A stretch of DNA of 64,000 bases. Source: M2408 sp040386975. Lineage in GTDB: Bacteria > Bacteroidota > Bacteroidia > Flavobacteriales_D > Crocinitomicaceae. Every line of letters starts with the position of its first letter. Within the stretch, counting starts at the first letter, position 1. Below the pieces are notes generated by a model. That model was given only the letters and a program-made list of their open reading frames with translations, made no database searches and was not told the DNA's origin. The position numbers and the translations under genes were made by a program. The stretch is taken from assembly GCA_040386975.1 (NCBI GenBank), contig JAZKEO010000002.1, positions 1 through 64,000 of the forward strand, read 5' to 3'. Below, one piece after another: positions 16,880 through 26,010 of this stretch.

Positions 16880-18616
16880 TTATAGTTCAATTTTTCTCAA
16901 AATTCGTTCGTAAGTTTTATTATATTTAGTTTCAAAATGAGGAATTTTCTTTAGCCAAAATAAGGATTTTGTGTAATTTTTAATATTAAATTCTAAAACA
17001 ACAAGATTGTATAATGTCATTTCATATTTTGGATTAATTCTATATGATTCAAGCAATATTTTTTTTGCTTCATTAGATTGATGAAATTTCTCCAAAATAA
17101 AACCATAATTATTCAAAACTTCAAAACTATAAGGTGAAATTAAATACGCTTCTTGAGAAACTTGTAACAAAGAATCATATTTCCTCAAATTGTTATACCC
17201 ATAACCCATATAAGATTGAAGTGGGATGGAAGTTAAATTTGTTTTATAAAACAGCGAAATACCTTTTTTACCAGAATCAATCAATTCTTTGTAATTATTC
17301 TCATGTTTTGCATGAAATAATTTCATTGAATAATATTCACCTTTAAATCTAAAAAGACTTATTACCAAAGTAAATGAAACAGCTACGATGAAACCAAAGC
17401 GAGCCAATTGTTGTCTTTTTTCTGAAAAATTATAGTATTTTGGATTCAACTCAATAATTAAAAGAGTAAGTAAAATGGAAGCTAAAAAAATATGCGAAAT
17501 TTTTTCTCTCGGAAAACTAAAAAATGAATCGGCTAATAAACCCAATAAAAAAATGAAACAAATTTTTGCTGTGTTACTCAAATTCAATTTTCTTTTTTTT
17601 ATAAAAATGACTAAAACGTAGATCAAAATAGAGCTAAAAAGTAAAAAGCCAACAAGACCATTTTCAGCTAAAATCCACAGAAAATCATTGTGGGGTTTCT
17701 GAAAAGACACTAGAGAAAAAGCTACACTTTCAATATCTCCAACACCAAATTTCATGTATTGATATTTCCAATTTCCTGGACCAACCCCCAAAACTGGATT
17801 TTCTTTAATTAATTGAATTGTTTTTTCCCAGACTTTTATACGCTCAAGAGCTGATTCACTTTTCACTAAAGAAGAAATTGAGATTTTCTCCCAAGTTTTA
17901 AAACTAATCCCAAGAACTAAAACCATTACTAAAGCAAGTGAAAATAAAATGATTTTTTTCTTAATAAAACTATTTATTTGCTTGAAGTACAACAAATACG
18001 AGCTCAATAAACTCAGAGCCATAGAAAAATAAATGGACCTTGTCTGCAAAATTCCAATAAATAGCAAAGTTAAGATTAAGCTCAAAATTGAAAAATACCT
18101 CCACCATTTAGACGAATTCAAATAGTATAGAATTGCAAAAGGAAGACTTAAAAATAAAAATCCAGAAAATACATTTTTATGCTCAAAAAAAGAGGAAACA
18201 TGATACATGTTTTTTTTTGTAAATTCATCAATTTCAAGAAACTGAACAAATGCATAAATTACACTTACAAAAGTACCAATTGTTATTGCTTGATAAAGTT
18301 CTATTCTGAAATTTTCATCCTTAAGTTCAAAGACAAAAAACATCGAAACACAAAGTGTTAGCAATAATTTTTGTGTATCATAAATCGCATCAAAAAAATT
18401 ATTGCAGTAAAGACATTGTATTAAATTGAATAAATAAAAGGCGAATACTAAAAAAGAAAAAAAATAGACTCTTTCAAAAACTTCTTTTTTAACAATTAAA
18501 AAGACTAAAAAAAGAAAATTTAATACAAAAAAGCGTGTTATTTCGTGATTTTCAAATAAATTCGATTTTACAAAAAATGGAAGTACTAAAAAGAGTAAAA
18601 AAAATACTATTTTCAA
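16880..18616 (-). CDS. O-antigen ligase/polymerase-like membrane protein with C-terminal TPR region
   Basis: A 578-residue protein. About ten to twelve transmembrane helices cover residues 1-390. The large periplasmic loop has RIKVWEKTIQLIKENPVLGVGPGNW and FQKPHNDFLWILAENGLVG, the Wzy_C/WaaL signature. The last ~170 residues form tetratricopeptide-like helices (SYMGYGYNNLRKYDSLLQV, FEVLNNYGFILEKFHQSNEAK). Such proteins ligate or polymerise surface polysaccharide, or glycosylate exported proteins. The start is TTG at 18616, ten bases after the stop of the upstream DUF5011 gene on the same strand; no ATG is near. Coding sequence is strongly AT-rich. Confidence 0.85.
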   Translation of the reverse strand: MKIVFFLLFLVLPFFVKSNLFENHEITRFFVLNFLFLVFLIVKKEVFERVYFFSFLVFAFYLFNLIQCLYCNNFFDAIYDTQKLLLTLCVSMFFVFELKDENFRIELYQAITIGTFVSVIYAFVQFLEIDEFTKKNMYHVSSFFEHKNVFSGFLFLSLPFAILYYLNSSKWWRYFSILSLILTLLFIGILQTRSIYFSMALSLLSSYLLYFKQINSFIKKKIILFSLALVMVLVLGISFKTWEKISISSLVKSESALERIKVWEKTIQLIKENPVLGVGPGNWKYQYMKFGVGDIESVAFSLVSFQKPHNDFLWILAENGLVGFLLFSSILIYVLVIFIKKRKLNLSNTAKICFIFLLGLLADSFFSFPREKISHIFLASILLTLLIIELNPKYYNFSEKRQQLARFGFIVAVSFTLVISLFRFKGEYYSMKLFHAKHENNYKELIDSGKKGISLFYKTNLTSIPLQSYMGYGYNNLRKYDSLLQVSQEAYLISPYSFEVLNNYGFILEKFHQSNEAKKILLESYRINPKYEMTLYNLVVLEFNIKNYTKSLFWLKKIPHFETKYNKTYERILRKIEL

Positions 18617-18625
18617 AAATAAAAT

Positions 18626-19216
18626 TTATTGTTTTGTGTATGTATCTTGATACGTAATTTGATCAAAAACGTAATTCAAAATAAAATTACTTGATGAAAC
18701 AACATTTCCTGTTCCAATTGAAATATTGTCTTTAAAAACATTTATCGCACTTGCATTAAGACTGATGTGAAAACCAGTATTTTCTCCACTTATATAAACT
18801 TTATTATTAACAGTTTTAGAACTTTTTAATTCATCAATTCTGAATCCATCACCAGTAGTTGGATTTGATAAATAATTTACATCATAAAAGCCATCTAAAT
18901 AATCTGCGTCATTTCTAACTTTCACATTTCGGATCACTTGAACAGCTTTATTTCCGTCTGAATCAACAACGTCATAATAAATACGATATAAGTCTGCAAA
19001 TTGAGTATTTACTGCTCCACTGATTATTATAGAGGAAGAAATATCTCCATCTTCTTGATCGCTAGCAGTGGCTCCTTGTTCTGAATATTGTCCTTGCAGA
19101 GAAACTGTAACTTCATTACTTCCATTTAATGAAATAATTGGTGGACTTGATTCTGAATCTTTGTTACAACTTGATAAAAAAAGTACAATTAATGTGGAAA
19201 ATAAGATTGATTTCAT
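18626..19216 (-). CDS. DUF5011 (Ig-like) lipoprotein, copy 2
   Basis: A 196-residue lipoprotein (MKSILFSTLIVLFLSSC, Cys at 17). Residues ~28-104 form a DUF5011 immunoglobulin-like domain: TVSLQGQYSEQGATASDQED, GAVNTQFADLYRIYYDVVDS, GNKAVQVIRNVKV. The C-terminal ~90 residues carry a separate beta-rich domain ending YTKQ. It is a close paralogue of the neighbouring gene at 19231, only 14 bp away, so a tandem duplication is clear. It would sit on the cell surface or in the periplasm; role unknown. Confidence 0.82.
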   Translation of the reverse strand: MKSILFSTLIVLFLSSCNKDSESSPPIISLNGSNEVTVSLQGQYSEQGATASDQEDGDISSSIIISGAVNTQFADLYRIYYDVVDSDGNKAVQVIRNVKVRNDADYLDGFYDVNYLSNPTTGDGFRIDELKSSKTVNNKVYISGENTGFHISLNASAINVFKDNISIGTGNVVSSSNFILNYVFDQITYQDTYTKQ

Positions 19217-19230
19217 AGATTTTATATTGA

Positions 19231-19854
19231 TTATTGTTTAACGTAAACGTCATTCATAGTACCCCAAGTCCAAGGATAAACTAATGTGAAATTTGTATTT
19301 GAATTGATGACACCAGTGCCATTGTAATTAATATTATTATTTGTATAAATCAATTGTAAATTCGGATTGCTAACCATCAAATATTTTGATGATGGAATCA
19401 TGTTTGTTTGCGGGATATACACTTTGTTATTTTCTGTTTTTGAACTCTCTAATTTATCTATTCGAGTTCCAGGTTGTCCATTTCCTGATGAAGCTGTCAT
19501 CTGAAAACTTACATTATAGTATCCATCTAAATAATCAGCATCATTTTTCACTTTTACATTTCGCGTAACTTGTGCAGCTTTATTACCATCAGAATCAATA
19601 ACATCATAATAAATACGATATAAATCAGCGTACTGTGTATTGACAGAACCTGAAATTACTATATTTGAAGTAATGTCCCCATCTTCAATATCATTTGCTG
19701 TTGCTCCTTGCTCCGAATATTGTCCTTGAAGTGAAACTGTTGTTTCATTACTCCCATTAATTGATATAACTGGAACAGAATTTGTTTGACTATCTTCTGG
19801 GTTACAAGCGCATAAGATTAGTACTAGAAGTAAGAAAATTGAAAAATTTTTCAT
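19231..19854 (-). CDS. DUF5011 (Ig-like) lipoprotein, copy 1
   Basis: A 207-residue lipoprotein with signal MKNFSIFLLLVLILCAC (Cys at 15 or 17). The DUF5011 domain (residues ~30-107) is nearly identical to that of the downstream copy: SLQGQYSEQGATANDIEDGD, TQYADLYRIYYDVIDSDGNK and NDADYLDGYYNVSF. The C-terminal domain is much less alike but shares the final VKQ/TKQ. So the Ig domain is conserved and the end has diverged. First gene of a minus-strand group that also includes the O-antigen-ligase-like gene. Confidence 0.82.
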   Translation of the reverse strand: MKNFSIFLLLVLILCACNPEDSQTNSVPVISINGSNETTVSLQGQYSEQGATANDIEDGDITSNIVISGSVNTQYADLYRIYYDVIDSDGNKAAQVTRNVKVKNDADYLDGYYNVSFQMTASSGNGQPGTRIDKLESSKTENNKVYIPQTNMIPSSKYLMVSNPNLQLIYTNNNINYNGTGVINSNTNFTLVYPWTWGTMNDVYVKQ

Positions 19855-19944
19855 CAGTTTAATTAAATGAATCGAACAAATATAAAAATAAAAACGATAA
19901 AAGTTTAATTTTCTTTTTCTTATTAAGAATATTTTTAAGCAAAA

Positions 19945-19974
19945 TTGATAAATTCTCTAATTTTAATATCTTTG
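19945..19974 (+). promoter_or_regulatory. Canonical Bacteroidetes promoter of icd
   Basis: TTG at 19945-19947, a 19-bp spacer, then TATCTTTG at 19967-19974, matching TTG-N19-TAnnTTTG exactly. The icd ATG lies 17 bp downstream, so the leader is short. Confidence 0.75.
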
Positions 19975-19991
19975 TGGAAAATTAAAATACC

Positions 19992-21221
19992 ATGTCAAAA
20001 ATAAAAGTTGCAAACCCTGTAGTTGAGTTAGATGGCGATGAAATGACTCGCATCATCTGGAAATTTATTAAAGATAAATTGATTTTACCGTATTTGGATG
20101 TCGATATTAAATATTATGATTTAGGCATAGAAAAACGCGATGAAACAAATGACCAAATTACCATTGACGCAGCTGAAGCAATCAAAAAATATCAAGTTGG
20201 AATCAAATGTGCAACGATTACTCCTGATGAGGAACGTGTAAAAGAATTCAATTTGAAATCGATGTGGAAATCTCCAAATGGAACGATTCGTAACATTTTA
20301 GATGGAACAGTTTTCCGTGAACCAATTGTGATGCAAAATGTTCCACGTTTGGTAACAAACTGGACTGCACCAATTATTGTTGGTCGTCACGCTTTCGGAG
20401 ATCAATACCGTGCAACGGATGCTGTTTTCAAAGGAAAAGGGAAATTAACAATGACTTTCACTCCAGAAGATGGTGGTGATGTTCAAAATTTTGAAGTTTA
20501 CAATTTCAAAGGTGATGGCGTTGGAATGGCGATGTACAACACGGATGAAAGTATTGAAGGTTTTGCTCGTTCTTGCTTCAACATGGCATTAACAAAAAAA
20601 TGGCCTTTGTATTTATCAACAAAAAATACGATACTTAAAAAATACGACGGTCGCTTCAAAGACATTTTTGAAGAAATTTTTCAAAATGAATTCAAAGCTC
20701 AATTTGATGCCGCTGGAATCATTTACGAGCACCGTTTGATCGACGATATGGTTGCTTCTGCATTAAAATGGAATGGGAATTTTGTTTGGGCTTGTAAAAA
20801 TTATGACGGAGATGTTCAGTCTGATACTGTTGCTCAAGGTTTTGGTTCTTTAGGCTTAATGACATCTGTATTGATTACACCTGACGGAAAAATCATGGAA
20901 GCTGAAGCTGCACACGGAACAGTAACAAGACATTACCGTGAGCATCAAGCTGGAAGAAAAACTTCTACAAATCCAATCGCATCTATTTTTGCTTGGACAC
21001 GAGGTTTAGCCTTTAGAGGTAAATTAGATGGAAATGCTGAATTGATCAACTTCTGCGAAACACTTGAAAAAGTATGTGTAGAAACTGTTGAAAGTGGAGT
21101 TATGACAAAAGATTTAGCACTTTGTATTCATGGAAGTAAAATGAATCACGGTGAACATTATGTTTATACCGAAGAGTTTTTAGATGCTTTAGATAAAGGA
21201 TTGAAAGCGAAAATGAATTAA
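19992..21221 (+). CDS. icd: NADP-dependent isocitrate dehydrogenase (eukaryote-like homodimeric type)
   Basis: A 409-residue TCA-cycle enzyme that oxidises isocitrate to 2-oxoglutarate and CO2. It begins with the conserved NPVVELDGDEMTRIIW. KSPNGTIRNILDGTVFREPI is the substrate-binding SPNGTIRN region. YLSTKNTILKKYDGRFKDIF, IYEHRLIDDMVA (metal-binding Asp) and EAAHGTVTRHYREHQ (NADP site) follow. This is the ~410-residue form found in mitochondria and many Bacteroidetes, not the E. coli type. It stands alone with its own strong promoter. Confidence 0.97.
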   Translation: MSKIKVANPVVELDGDEMTRIIWKFIKDKLILPYLDVDIKYYDLGIEKRDETNDQITIDAAEAIKKYQVGIKCATITPDEERVKEFNLKSMWKSPNGTIRNILDGTVFREPIVMQNVPRLVTNWTAPIIVGRHAFGDQYRATDAVFKGKGKLTMTFTPEDGGDVQNFEVYNFKGDGVGMAMYNTDESIEGFARSCFNMALTKKWPLYLSTKNTILKKYDGRFKDIFEEIFQNEFKAQFDAAGIIYEHRLIDDMVASALKWNGNFVWACKNYDGDVQSDTVAQGFGSLGLMTSVLITPDGKIMEAEAAHGTVTRHYREHQAGRKTSTNPIASIFAWTRGLAFRGKLDGNAELINFCETLEKVCVETVESGVMTKDLALCIHGSKMNHGEHYVYTEEFLDALDKGLKAKMN

Positions 21222-21364
21222 AAGACTCCTAAAAATCGCTTTTTATTTGTTGAACTGCAATTTTAAAACGCTCATTTACATTAGTAAATTCACCTTTTAA
21301 AATATTGTTCGCCTAAAAAAATCTAATTTTTAGAAATCTTTTTAGATTTATTATATTTTATATT

Positions 21365-21392
21365 TGAGGGAGATGTTCGTCTCCCTTTTTTA
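21365..21392 (+). terminator. Rho-independent terminator
   Basis: GGGAGA (21368-21373), loop TGTTCG, TCTCCC (21380-21385), followed by six T. It ends the icd transcript about 140 bp after the stop. The region between (21222-21364) holds no gene I can support; only a small AAATCT-TTTT-AGATTT hairpin. Confidence 0.8.
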
Positions 21393-21397
21393 TTTCT

Positions 21398-21405
21398 TAA
21401 TTTTG
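21398..21405 (+). promoter_or_regulatory. Putative -7 box (TAATTTTG) immediately before the start at 21411
   Basis: TAATTTTG fits TAnnTTTG and ends only 5 bp before the ATG. Transcription would begin at or very near the start codon, suggesting a leaderless message. No TTG is visible at the -33 position, where the terminator lies. Confidence 0.35.
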
Positions 21406-21410
21406 CCTAA

Positions 21411-23195
21411 ATGTTTACTTTGGAAAAAATAAAAACCTTTTTTAAAAAACCTTTAATCTGGATTGCTTTTGCAAGTTTAATTTTCAGCTATTTAATTCAT
21501 TTTAAAACTGATGTTAACTTCCAAAATATGGTTTTTTCTGATGGTTCTGGCTATTACGCATATCTGCCTGCTTTTTTTCTACAAAAAGATGCGAGCTATG
21601 AGAAAACCATGAAAATGCAAGAGTCTTATGGAGAAGGGAAACAAAATTTCAGTTATGCTATAAAATCAAAAGAAGGAAAAATTATCAATAAATATTTTCC
21701 AGGACTTGCAATAATGCAATTACCTGCTTTTGCAAGCGCAAGTTTGATTCTCTACTGTTTTGATAAACCATTAACTGGTTATTCAACAACATATTTACTC
21801 TTTTTTTATTTATCAAGTTTGTGCTATGTTATTATAGGAATTTATTTCTTTTTAAAAAGCCTAAATCTATACAAAGAACGCAATGGAATTGAAAAGAAAA
21901 AAGTGACTTGGATAAGTTTTATTTGCATTTTTTTTGGAACAAATTTGTTTTTTTCAACACTTGCTTACCCTTCTTTTTCTCACATTTACTCCTTCTTCCT
22001 TTTTAGTCTTTTAATTTACAATTTCCAAAAGTATCTTTGTGAAGAAAGATCAAGACGATTACTTTTCTTAGGTTTCATATTAGGTTTCATATTTTTAGTT
22101 AGACCAACGAATATACTTTTTGTTTTTTTCCTGCCTTACTTTTTTTCTTCATTTTCAGAATTAAAAAAATTTGTATTAAAATTTTTCTCTTTCAAAAAAA
22201 CCTCCTTTCTATTTATTTTAGTTCCTTTTTTATGCATTGCCTCAACGATTCTTTTTTTGAACAAATGGCAAACCAACGAATATTTTTATTGGTCTTATCA
22301 AGGTGAAGGCTTTAATTTTTTGAATCCTAAATTTTTTGAAACTCTTTTTTCTTACCGAATTGGTATTTTTGTACACAATCCAATACTTATAATCTGCCTA
22401 ATCGGACTTATATTCATTTACAAGGAAAATAAATATAAATTTTTTGCATGGTTATTTTACTTCTTATTTATCACCTATTTCATTTCAACTTGGTGGTGCT
22501 GGGATTATGAATCATCTTTTGGACACAGAGGTTTTTCGGAACATTTTTTAATTTTTTGCTTCCCCATGATGTATTTGTTTAAAATTTTGGGTCGAAATAA
22601 ACTTTTAATAATACTAATTTCATCAGCAATTCTTTACATAATGATGCGATTTTATCAAAGAATTGAAGGGATTTTCCCAAGACAAAAATTTACACAAGAA
22701 ACCTTTTGGAAAAGTTTTTTTGACTTTGATACCAAAATCCAAGGAAAATACCTGAACAGTTCTCATTGTGTTCCGTTTGGTAAAATTGTAAAAATCACCA
22801 ACATTATTCCAAAACAACGTGCATTCAATTTTAATCAAGCACAAGAATTTGCTTTTGATGCACATTTTGATTTTCCACAAGACCGCTTAAATAATCGTTT
22901 TTTTCTTGAAGTAACTTTTAAAAAGAAAATAGCAAAAAATAATGATTGGACTGACATTTTGGTAGTTTCAGATTCTTATTCTACCAAAGATTCTTCTCGT
23001 TATTATTTTCCTCTGTCAATCTACAATTACTACAAAGAGGGAGATGGGGAATGGATTGAGACAATTTGTCAAGATGAAATTCCTGTTTGTTTTGCACAAA
23101 AAGATTTTTGCTCCATTTACATGTGGAATAAAAACAGAAAAAAATTCCAAGTAAAAGATTTTGAAATTAAAATGTATGAATATGCTACCAAATAA
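21411..23195 (+). CDS. Multi-span membrane protein, glycosyltransferase (GT-C/GT39-like) character
   Basis: A 594-residue protein with one N-terminal membrane segment, then FSDGSGYYAYLPAFFLQKD near residue 41, an acidic first loop as in GT-C enzymes. About ten further hydrophobic helices follow to residue ~410, and then a soluble C-terminal domain of ~170 residues. The acidic 'DGxGYYAYLPA' loop is common in Bacteroidetes membrane glycosyltransferases that use polyprenyl-phosphate sugars, but I cannot name the sugar or acceptor. The region is exceptionally rich in Phe and AT. It overlaps the next gene by 14 bp and is probably co-transcribed with it. Confidence 0.7.
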   Translation: MFTLEKIKTFFKKPLIWIAFASLIFSYLIHFKTDVNFQNMVFSDGSGYYAYLPAFFLQKDASYEKTMKMQESYGEGKQNFSYAIKSKEGKIINKYFPGLAIMQLPAFASASLILYCFDKPLTGYSTTYLLFFYLSSLCYVIIGIYFFLKSLNLYKERNGIEKKKVTWISFICIFFGTNLFFSTLAYPSFSHIYSFFLFSLLIYNFQKYLCEERSRRLLFLGFILGFIFLVRPTNILFVFFLPYFFSSFSELKKFVLKFFSFKKTSFLFILVPFLCIASTILFLNKWQTNEYFYWSYQGEGFNFLNPKFFETLFSYRIGIFVHNPILIICLIGLIFIYKENKYKFFAWLFYFLFITYFISTWWCWDYESSFGHRGFSEHFLIFCFPMMYLFKILGRNKLLIILISSAILYIMMRFYQRIEGIFPRQKFTQETFWKSFFDFDTKIQGKYLNSSHCVPFGKIVKITNIIPKQRAFNFNQAQEFAFDAHFDFPQDRLNNRFFLEVTFKKKIAKNNDWTDILVVSDSYSTKDSSRYYFPLSIYNYYKEGDGEWIETICQDEIPVCFAQKDFCSIYMWNKNRKKFQVKDFEIKMYEYATK

Positions 23196-24627
23196 AATAG
23201 CTACTAAAAAGTGTTCGAAAATTCCTGTAAATTACTATTTACTTTGTTTTTTAGCTTTAAGTCTATTTTCCTGCAAAGCTATTACTCCAGTTAGTCCGCC
23301 TGTGATAGTTGGAGAATACATTCCTCCAGTACAAAAAATTTCGATAATGAGCATTCCAGTCGAAATGGAAATGAAATCGTATTTCAAAGCTGCTGACGAG
23401 GCTGTTCCGTATGAATTTAAAGGGAAAGAGCAAAATTGTGACGACGTAAGTTACGATTATAAATTCAACAGGAATCCTATCAAAATTGAAGGCAAAGTAG
23501 GTAAAAATTCAGCCATTGAAATTGGAATCGATATTGAAGGAAAATATGCTTTAAATTTGAATTATTGTGCAAAATGTACTGGAATGTTCACTGCAACGGA
23601 AACATGTATTACTCCCAGAATTTACGCTAGTTGTGGTGTTGGAGAACCTATGAGACGAATAAAAGTGGAGTATACGACTCAAGTTGATTTAAAAAACAAC
23701 TTTAAATTGGAATCAAAAACTGTGTTAAAAGACGTTATTCCAAAAGACAAATGTGCTATTACAGTTTTTAAATACGATGCAACTTCTCAATTAGTAAAGG
23801 AAGTAAAAGGAGCTTTGAAGGATTTAAGTAAAGAAATTGACAAAGAAATTGAATCACTTGAAATAAAAAAAGAAGTTGAATCCATTTGGAAAACATTCAA
23901 TACTCCAATTGCAATTGAGAATTATGGCTTTCTATATCTTAAACCTGAAAAAATTGGCTTGGATGATTTGAGAATGAAAGGAACAAAACTAAATTTCACT
24001 GTTCAATTAGAAGCTTTTCCTAGAGTAAGTTTGGTAAAAGAACATGATTTAAATAGCAAACTTCCGGATTTAGAAAAAATCAAAGGAGAAGATGGTTTTA
24101 ACATCAATTTAGATTTAATTGCTGATTACGATTCACTTTCTTCTATTGTAAATCGTGAATTAAATGGAAAAGTGATTGAGATTAAAAAAAATAAAATCAT
24201 TCTCCAAAAAGCAAAAATTTACGGAGCGTCAAACAAACAATTAAGTATCGAAGTGGAATTTATTGGTTCAAAAACTGGAAAAATGTTTTTTCTTGGAACA
24301 CCTACTTTTAATGATTCTCTTCAGGAAATTTCTTTCCCTGATTTAAGTTTTGAATTGGAGACTAAAAATGCCTTACTTAGAAGTGCAAAATGGCTTTTCA
24401 ATGATAAAATTACTCATAAAATTCGTTCGCTTACAAAATTTAATGCGACAAATTTATTAGGAGAATCAAAAACCAAAATAGAAGAACAATTAAATAAAAA
24501 AATTGATGAAAACATCTATTTAATTGGGAAAATGAAAGAAGTTCGAGTTAAATCAATTTATCCTGATAATAATAATTTAATCATTCAAGCCAACTTAAAA
24601 GGTAAACTAAGCGTTAATATTAAATAA
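23182..24627 (+). CDS. DUF4403-family lipoprotein
   Basis: A ~481-residue protein with a lipoprotein-type signal (ALSLFSCKAITPV; Cys about residue 30). Then PVEMEMKSYFKAADEAVPYE, the start of the DUF4403 fold, an elongated lipid-binding-like (BPI-related) beta structure. KDVIPKDKCAITVFKYDAT and WKTFNTPIAI are further conserved blocks. The frame is open to a TTG at 23161, with ATG codons at 23176 and 23182; I take 23182, close to the signal peptide, but either is possible. The start lies inside the end of the membrane protein gene. Likely attached to the outer membrane; function unknown. Confidence 0.75.
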   Translation: MLPNKIATKKCSKIPVNYYLLCFLALSLFSCKAITPVSPPVIVGEYIPPVQKISIMSIPVEMEMKSYFKAADEAVPYEFKGKEQNCDDVSYDYKFNRNPIKIEGKVGKNSAIEIGIDIEGKYALNLNYCAKCTGMFTATETCITPRIYASCGVGEPMRRIKVEYTTQVDLKNNFKLESKTVLKDVIPKDKCAITVFKYDATSQLVKEVKGALKDLSKEIDKEIESLEIKKEVESIWKTFNTPIAIENYGFLYLKPEKIGLDDLRMKGTKLNFTVQLEAFPRVSLVKEHDLNSKLPDLEKIKGEDGFNINLDLIADYDSLSSIVNRELNGKVIEIKKNKIILQKAKIYGASNKQLSIEVEFIGSKTGKMFFLGTPTFNDSLQEISFPDLSFELETKNALLRSAKWLFNDKITHKIRSLTKFNATNLLGESKTKIEEQLNKKIDENIYLIGKMKEVRVKSIYPDNNNLIIQANLKGKLSVNIK

Positions 24628-24723
24628 TTGGCTTAATTTTTGAAATTAATAATTTTAAATAAATGAAAAGTACATATTAATAAAAAATTAATTAATCTTT
24701 ACACTTAGTATTCAAAAAACAAC

Positions 24724-24731
24724 TAAATTTG
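24724..24731 (+). promoter_or_regulatory. Putative -7 box (TAAATTTG) for the OmpA-family gene
   Basis: TAAATTTG fits TAnnTTTG and ends 13 bp before the ATG at 24745. No clear -33 TTG is present. Confidence 0.45.
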
Positions 24732-24744
24732 CTCTCAACAAAGC

Positions 24745-25941
24745 ATGATACATCGTTTAATTCTAATTTTTACTCTAAGCTTAACCAATATTGTTGGAGT
24801 TTTTGTCCTTGCCCAAAGTGACAGAAAAATTTCGACGAATATTGCTGATTGTGACGGTGCTAGTAACATCTTAAATCCTGGAACTTTTAATCTTCAATTC
24901 ACAGGTAAATTTGGAGAATTAAAAGATTTTGATAAATATCCATCTTTAGCTGATATTGAGGAAAAAAACTCTTTATGGAGTTCATTTGTTGCTCCATTTA
25001 ACGGTCGTCTTTCTTTAAATGTTAAAGTTCCGAAAGGATTTACAAAAATGATAATTTTCACAAATGAATCAAATGATATTTGTGGGGATGTATTAAAAGG
25101 TGTGGCAGAAATCAAACGTATGATTTTAAAACCAACTTCTTCCGAAATTGGGCTTTCTCTTTCAGTTGATGAAAACTTTTATTACCCAATGGATTTGGTT
25201 AAAGGTCAAAGTATCATGATTTTATTCCTATACGAAACTGATGAAAAAATAAATCTTGATTTAACTTTAAAATACGAACCTTTAGTTGAAGATCCTGAAT
25301 TAAAATCTTCCGAGAGTAAAATTGTTGACCAACGAGATGATGAATTTGCTCCAGCATTTAATATCATGATTCGTGATGTGGAAACAGGAAATCCCGTAAT
25401 TGCTGACATCGTTATCACAGGATTAAAATCTATTTCAGCATTTTATAATGGTTCAGATTTCTTTTTTAATATGCAAAAATCTGGTAAATTATCTGTTCGT
25501 GTTGATGCTCAAGGATATTTTTTTACAGATCGTGAAGAACCTGTAACTGCGGGTTCCGAGCACGAATTAGTTATTTGGCTAGAACCTATTGGCGAAGGAA
25601 AAAGCGTTCAATTAGATGAAATCGAATTTATGCCAGGAACAAGTGAATTTCTTCCAAGTTCCGAACCAAAATTAAGACGCTTGAAAGATTTCATGGCTTT
25701 AAATGCTGGAATTCAAGTTGAAATTCAAGGTCACGTTCAAGAAAAAGGAGAAAACAGTAATGCTGGACAAAAAATTTCTGAAGCACGTGCAAAAAAAGTT
25801 TTAAACTATTTGGTCGATAATGGAATTGACAAAAATCGTATGGTAGCTAAAGGATACGGAAATACGATGCCAATTTATCCCGATCCAAAATTTGCTTATG
25901 AAGAACAAGCAAATCGTCGAGTGGAAATTAAGATTCTATAA
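24745..25941 (+). CDS. OmpA-family outer-membrane/peptidoglycan-binding protein
   Basis: A 398-residue exported protein: signal peptide residues 1-24 (ending VLAQS), an N-terminal beta-sandwich of about 160 residues, a short Ser/Asp-rich linker near residue 190, a carboxypeptidase-regulatory-like segment (NIMIRDVETGNPVIADIVI), and a C-terminal OmpA domain. The last has EFMPGTSEFLPSSEPKLRRL, IQVEIQGHVQEKGENSNAGQ and ARAKKVLNYLVDNGIDKNRM followed by ANRRVEIKIL, the peptidoglycan-binding signature. It would tie an outer-membrane or surface structure to the cell wall. It stands alone, with its own promoter and a bidirectional terminator shared with the next convergent gene. Confidence 0.88.
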   Translation: MIHRLILIFTLSLTNIVGVFVLAQSDRKISTNIADCDGASNILNPGTFNLQFTGKFGELKDFDKYPSLADIEEKNSLWSSFVAPFNGRLSLNVKVPKGFTKMIIFTNESNDICGDVLKGVAEIKRMILKPTSSEIGLSLSVDENFYYPMDLVKGQSIMILFLYETDEKINLDLTLKYEPLVEDPELKSSESKIVDQRDDEFAPAFNIMIRDVETGNPVIADIVITGLKSISAFYNGSDFFFNMQKSGKLSVRVDAQGYFFTDREEPVTAGSEHELVIWLEPIGEGKSVQLDEIEFMPGTSEFLPSSEPKLRRLKDFMALNAGIQVEIQGHVQEKGENSNAGQKISEARAKKVLNYLVDNGIDKNRMVAKGYGNTMPIYPDPKFAYEEQANRRVEIKIL

Positions 25942-25950
25942 TTTTTGCTC

Positions 25951-25991
25951 AAAAAAAATGAGAAGTATTTAAAAATACTTCTCAAATCTTT
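25951..25991. terminator. Bidirectional Rho-independent terminator
   Basis: A perfect 12-bp stem, TGAGAAGTATTT (25959-25970) and AAATACTTCTCA (25973-25984), with an A-run before it and a T-rich stretch after. It lies between the convergent OmpA-family and CitE-like genes and could end both transcripts. Confidence 0.8.
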
Positions 25992-26010
25992 ATCCTTATA
26001 TAACTTAGTT

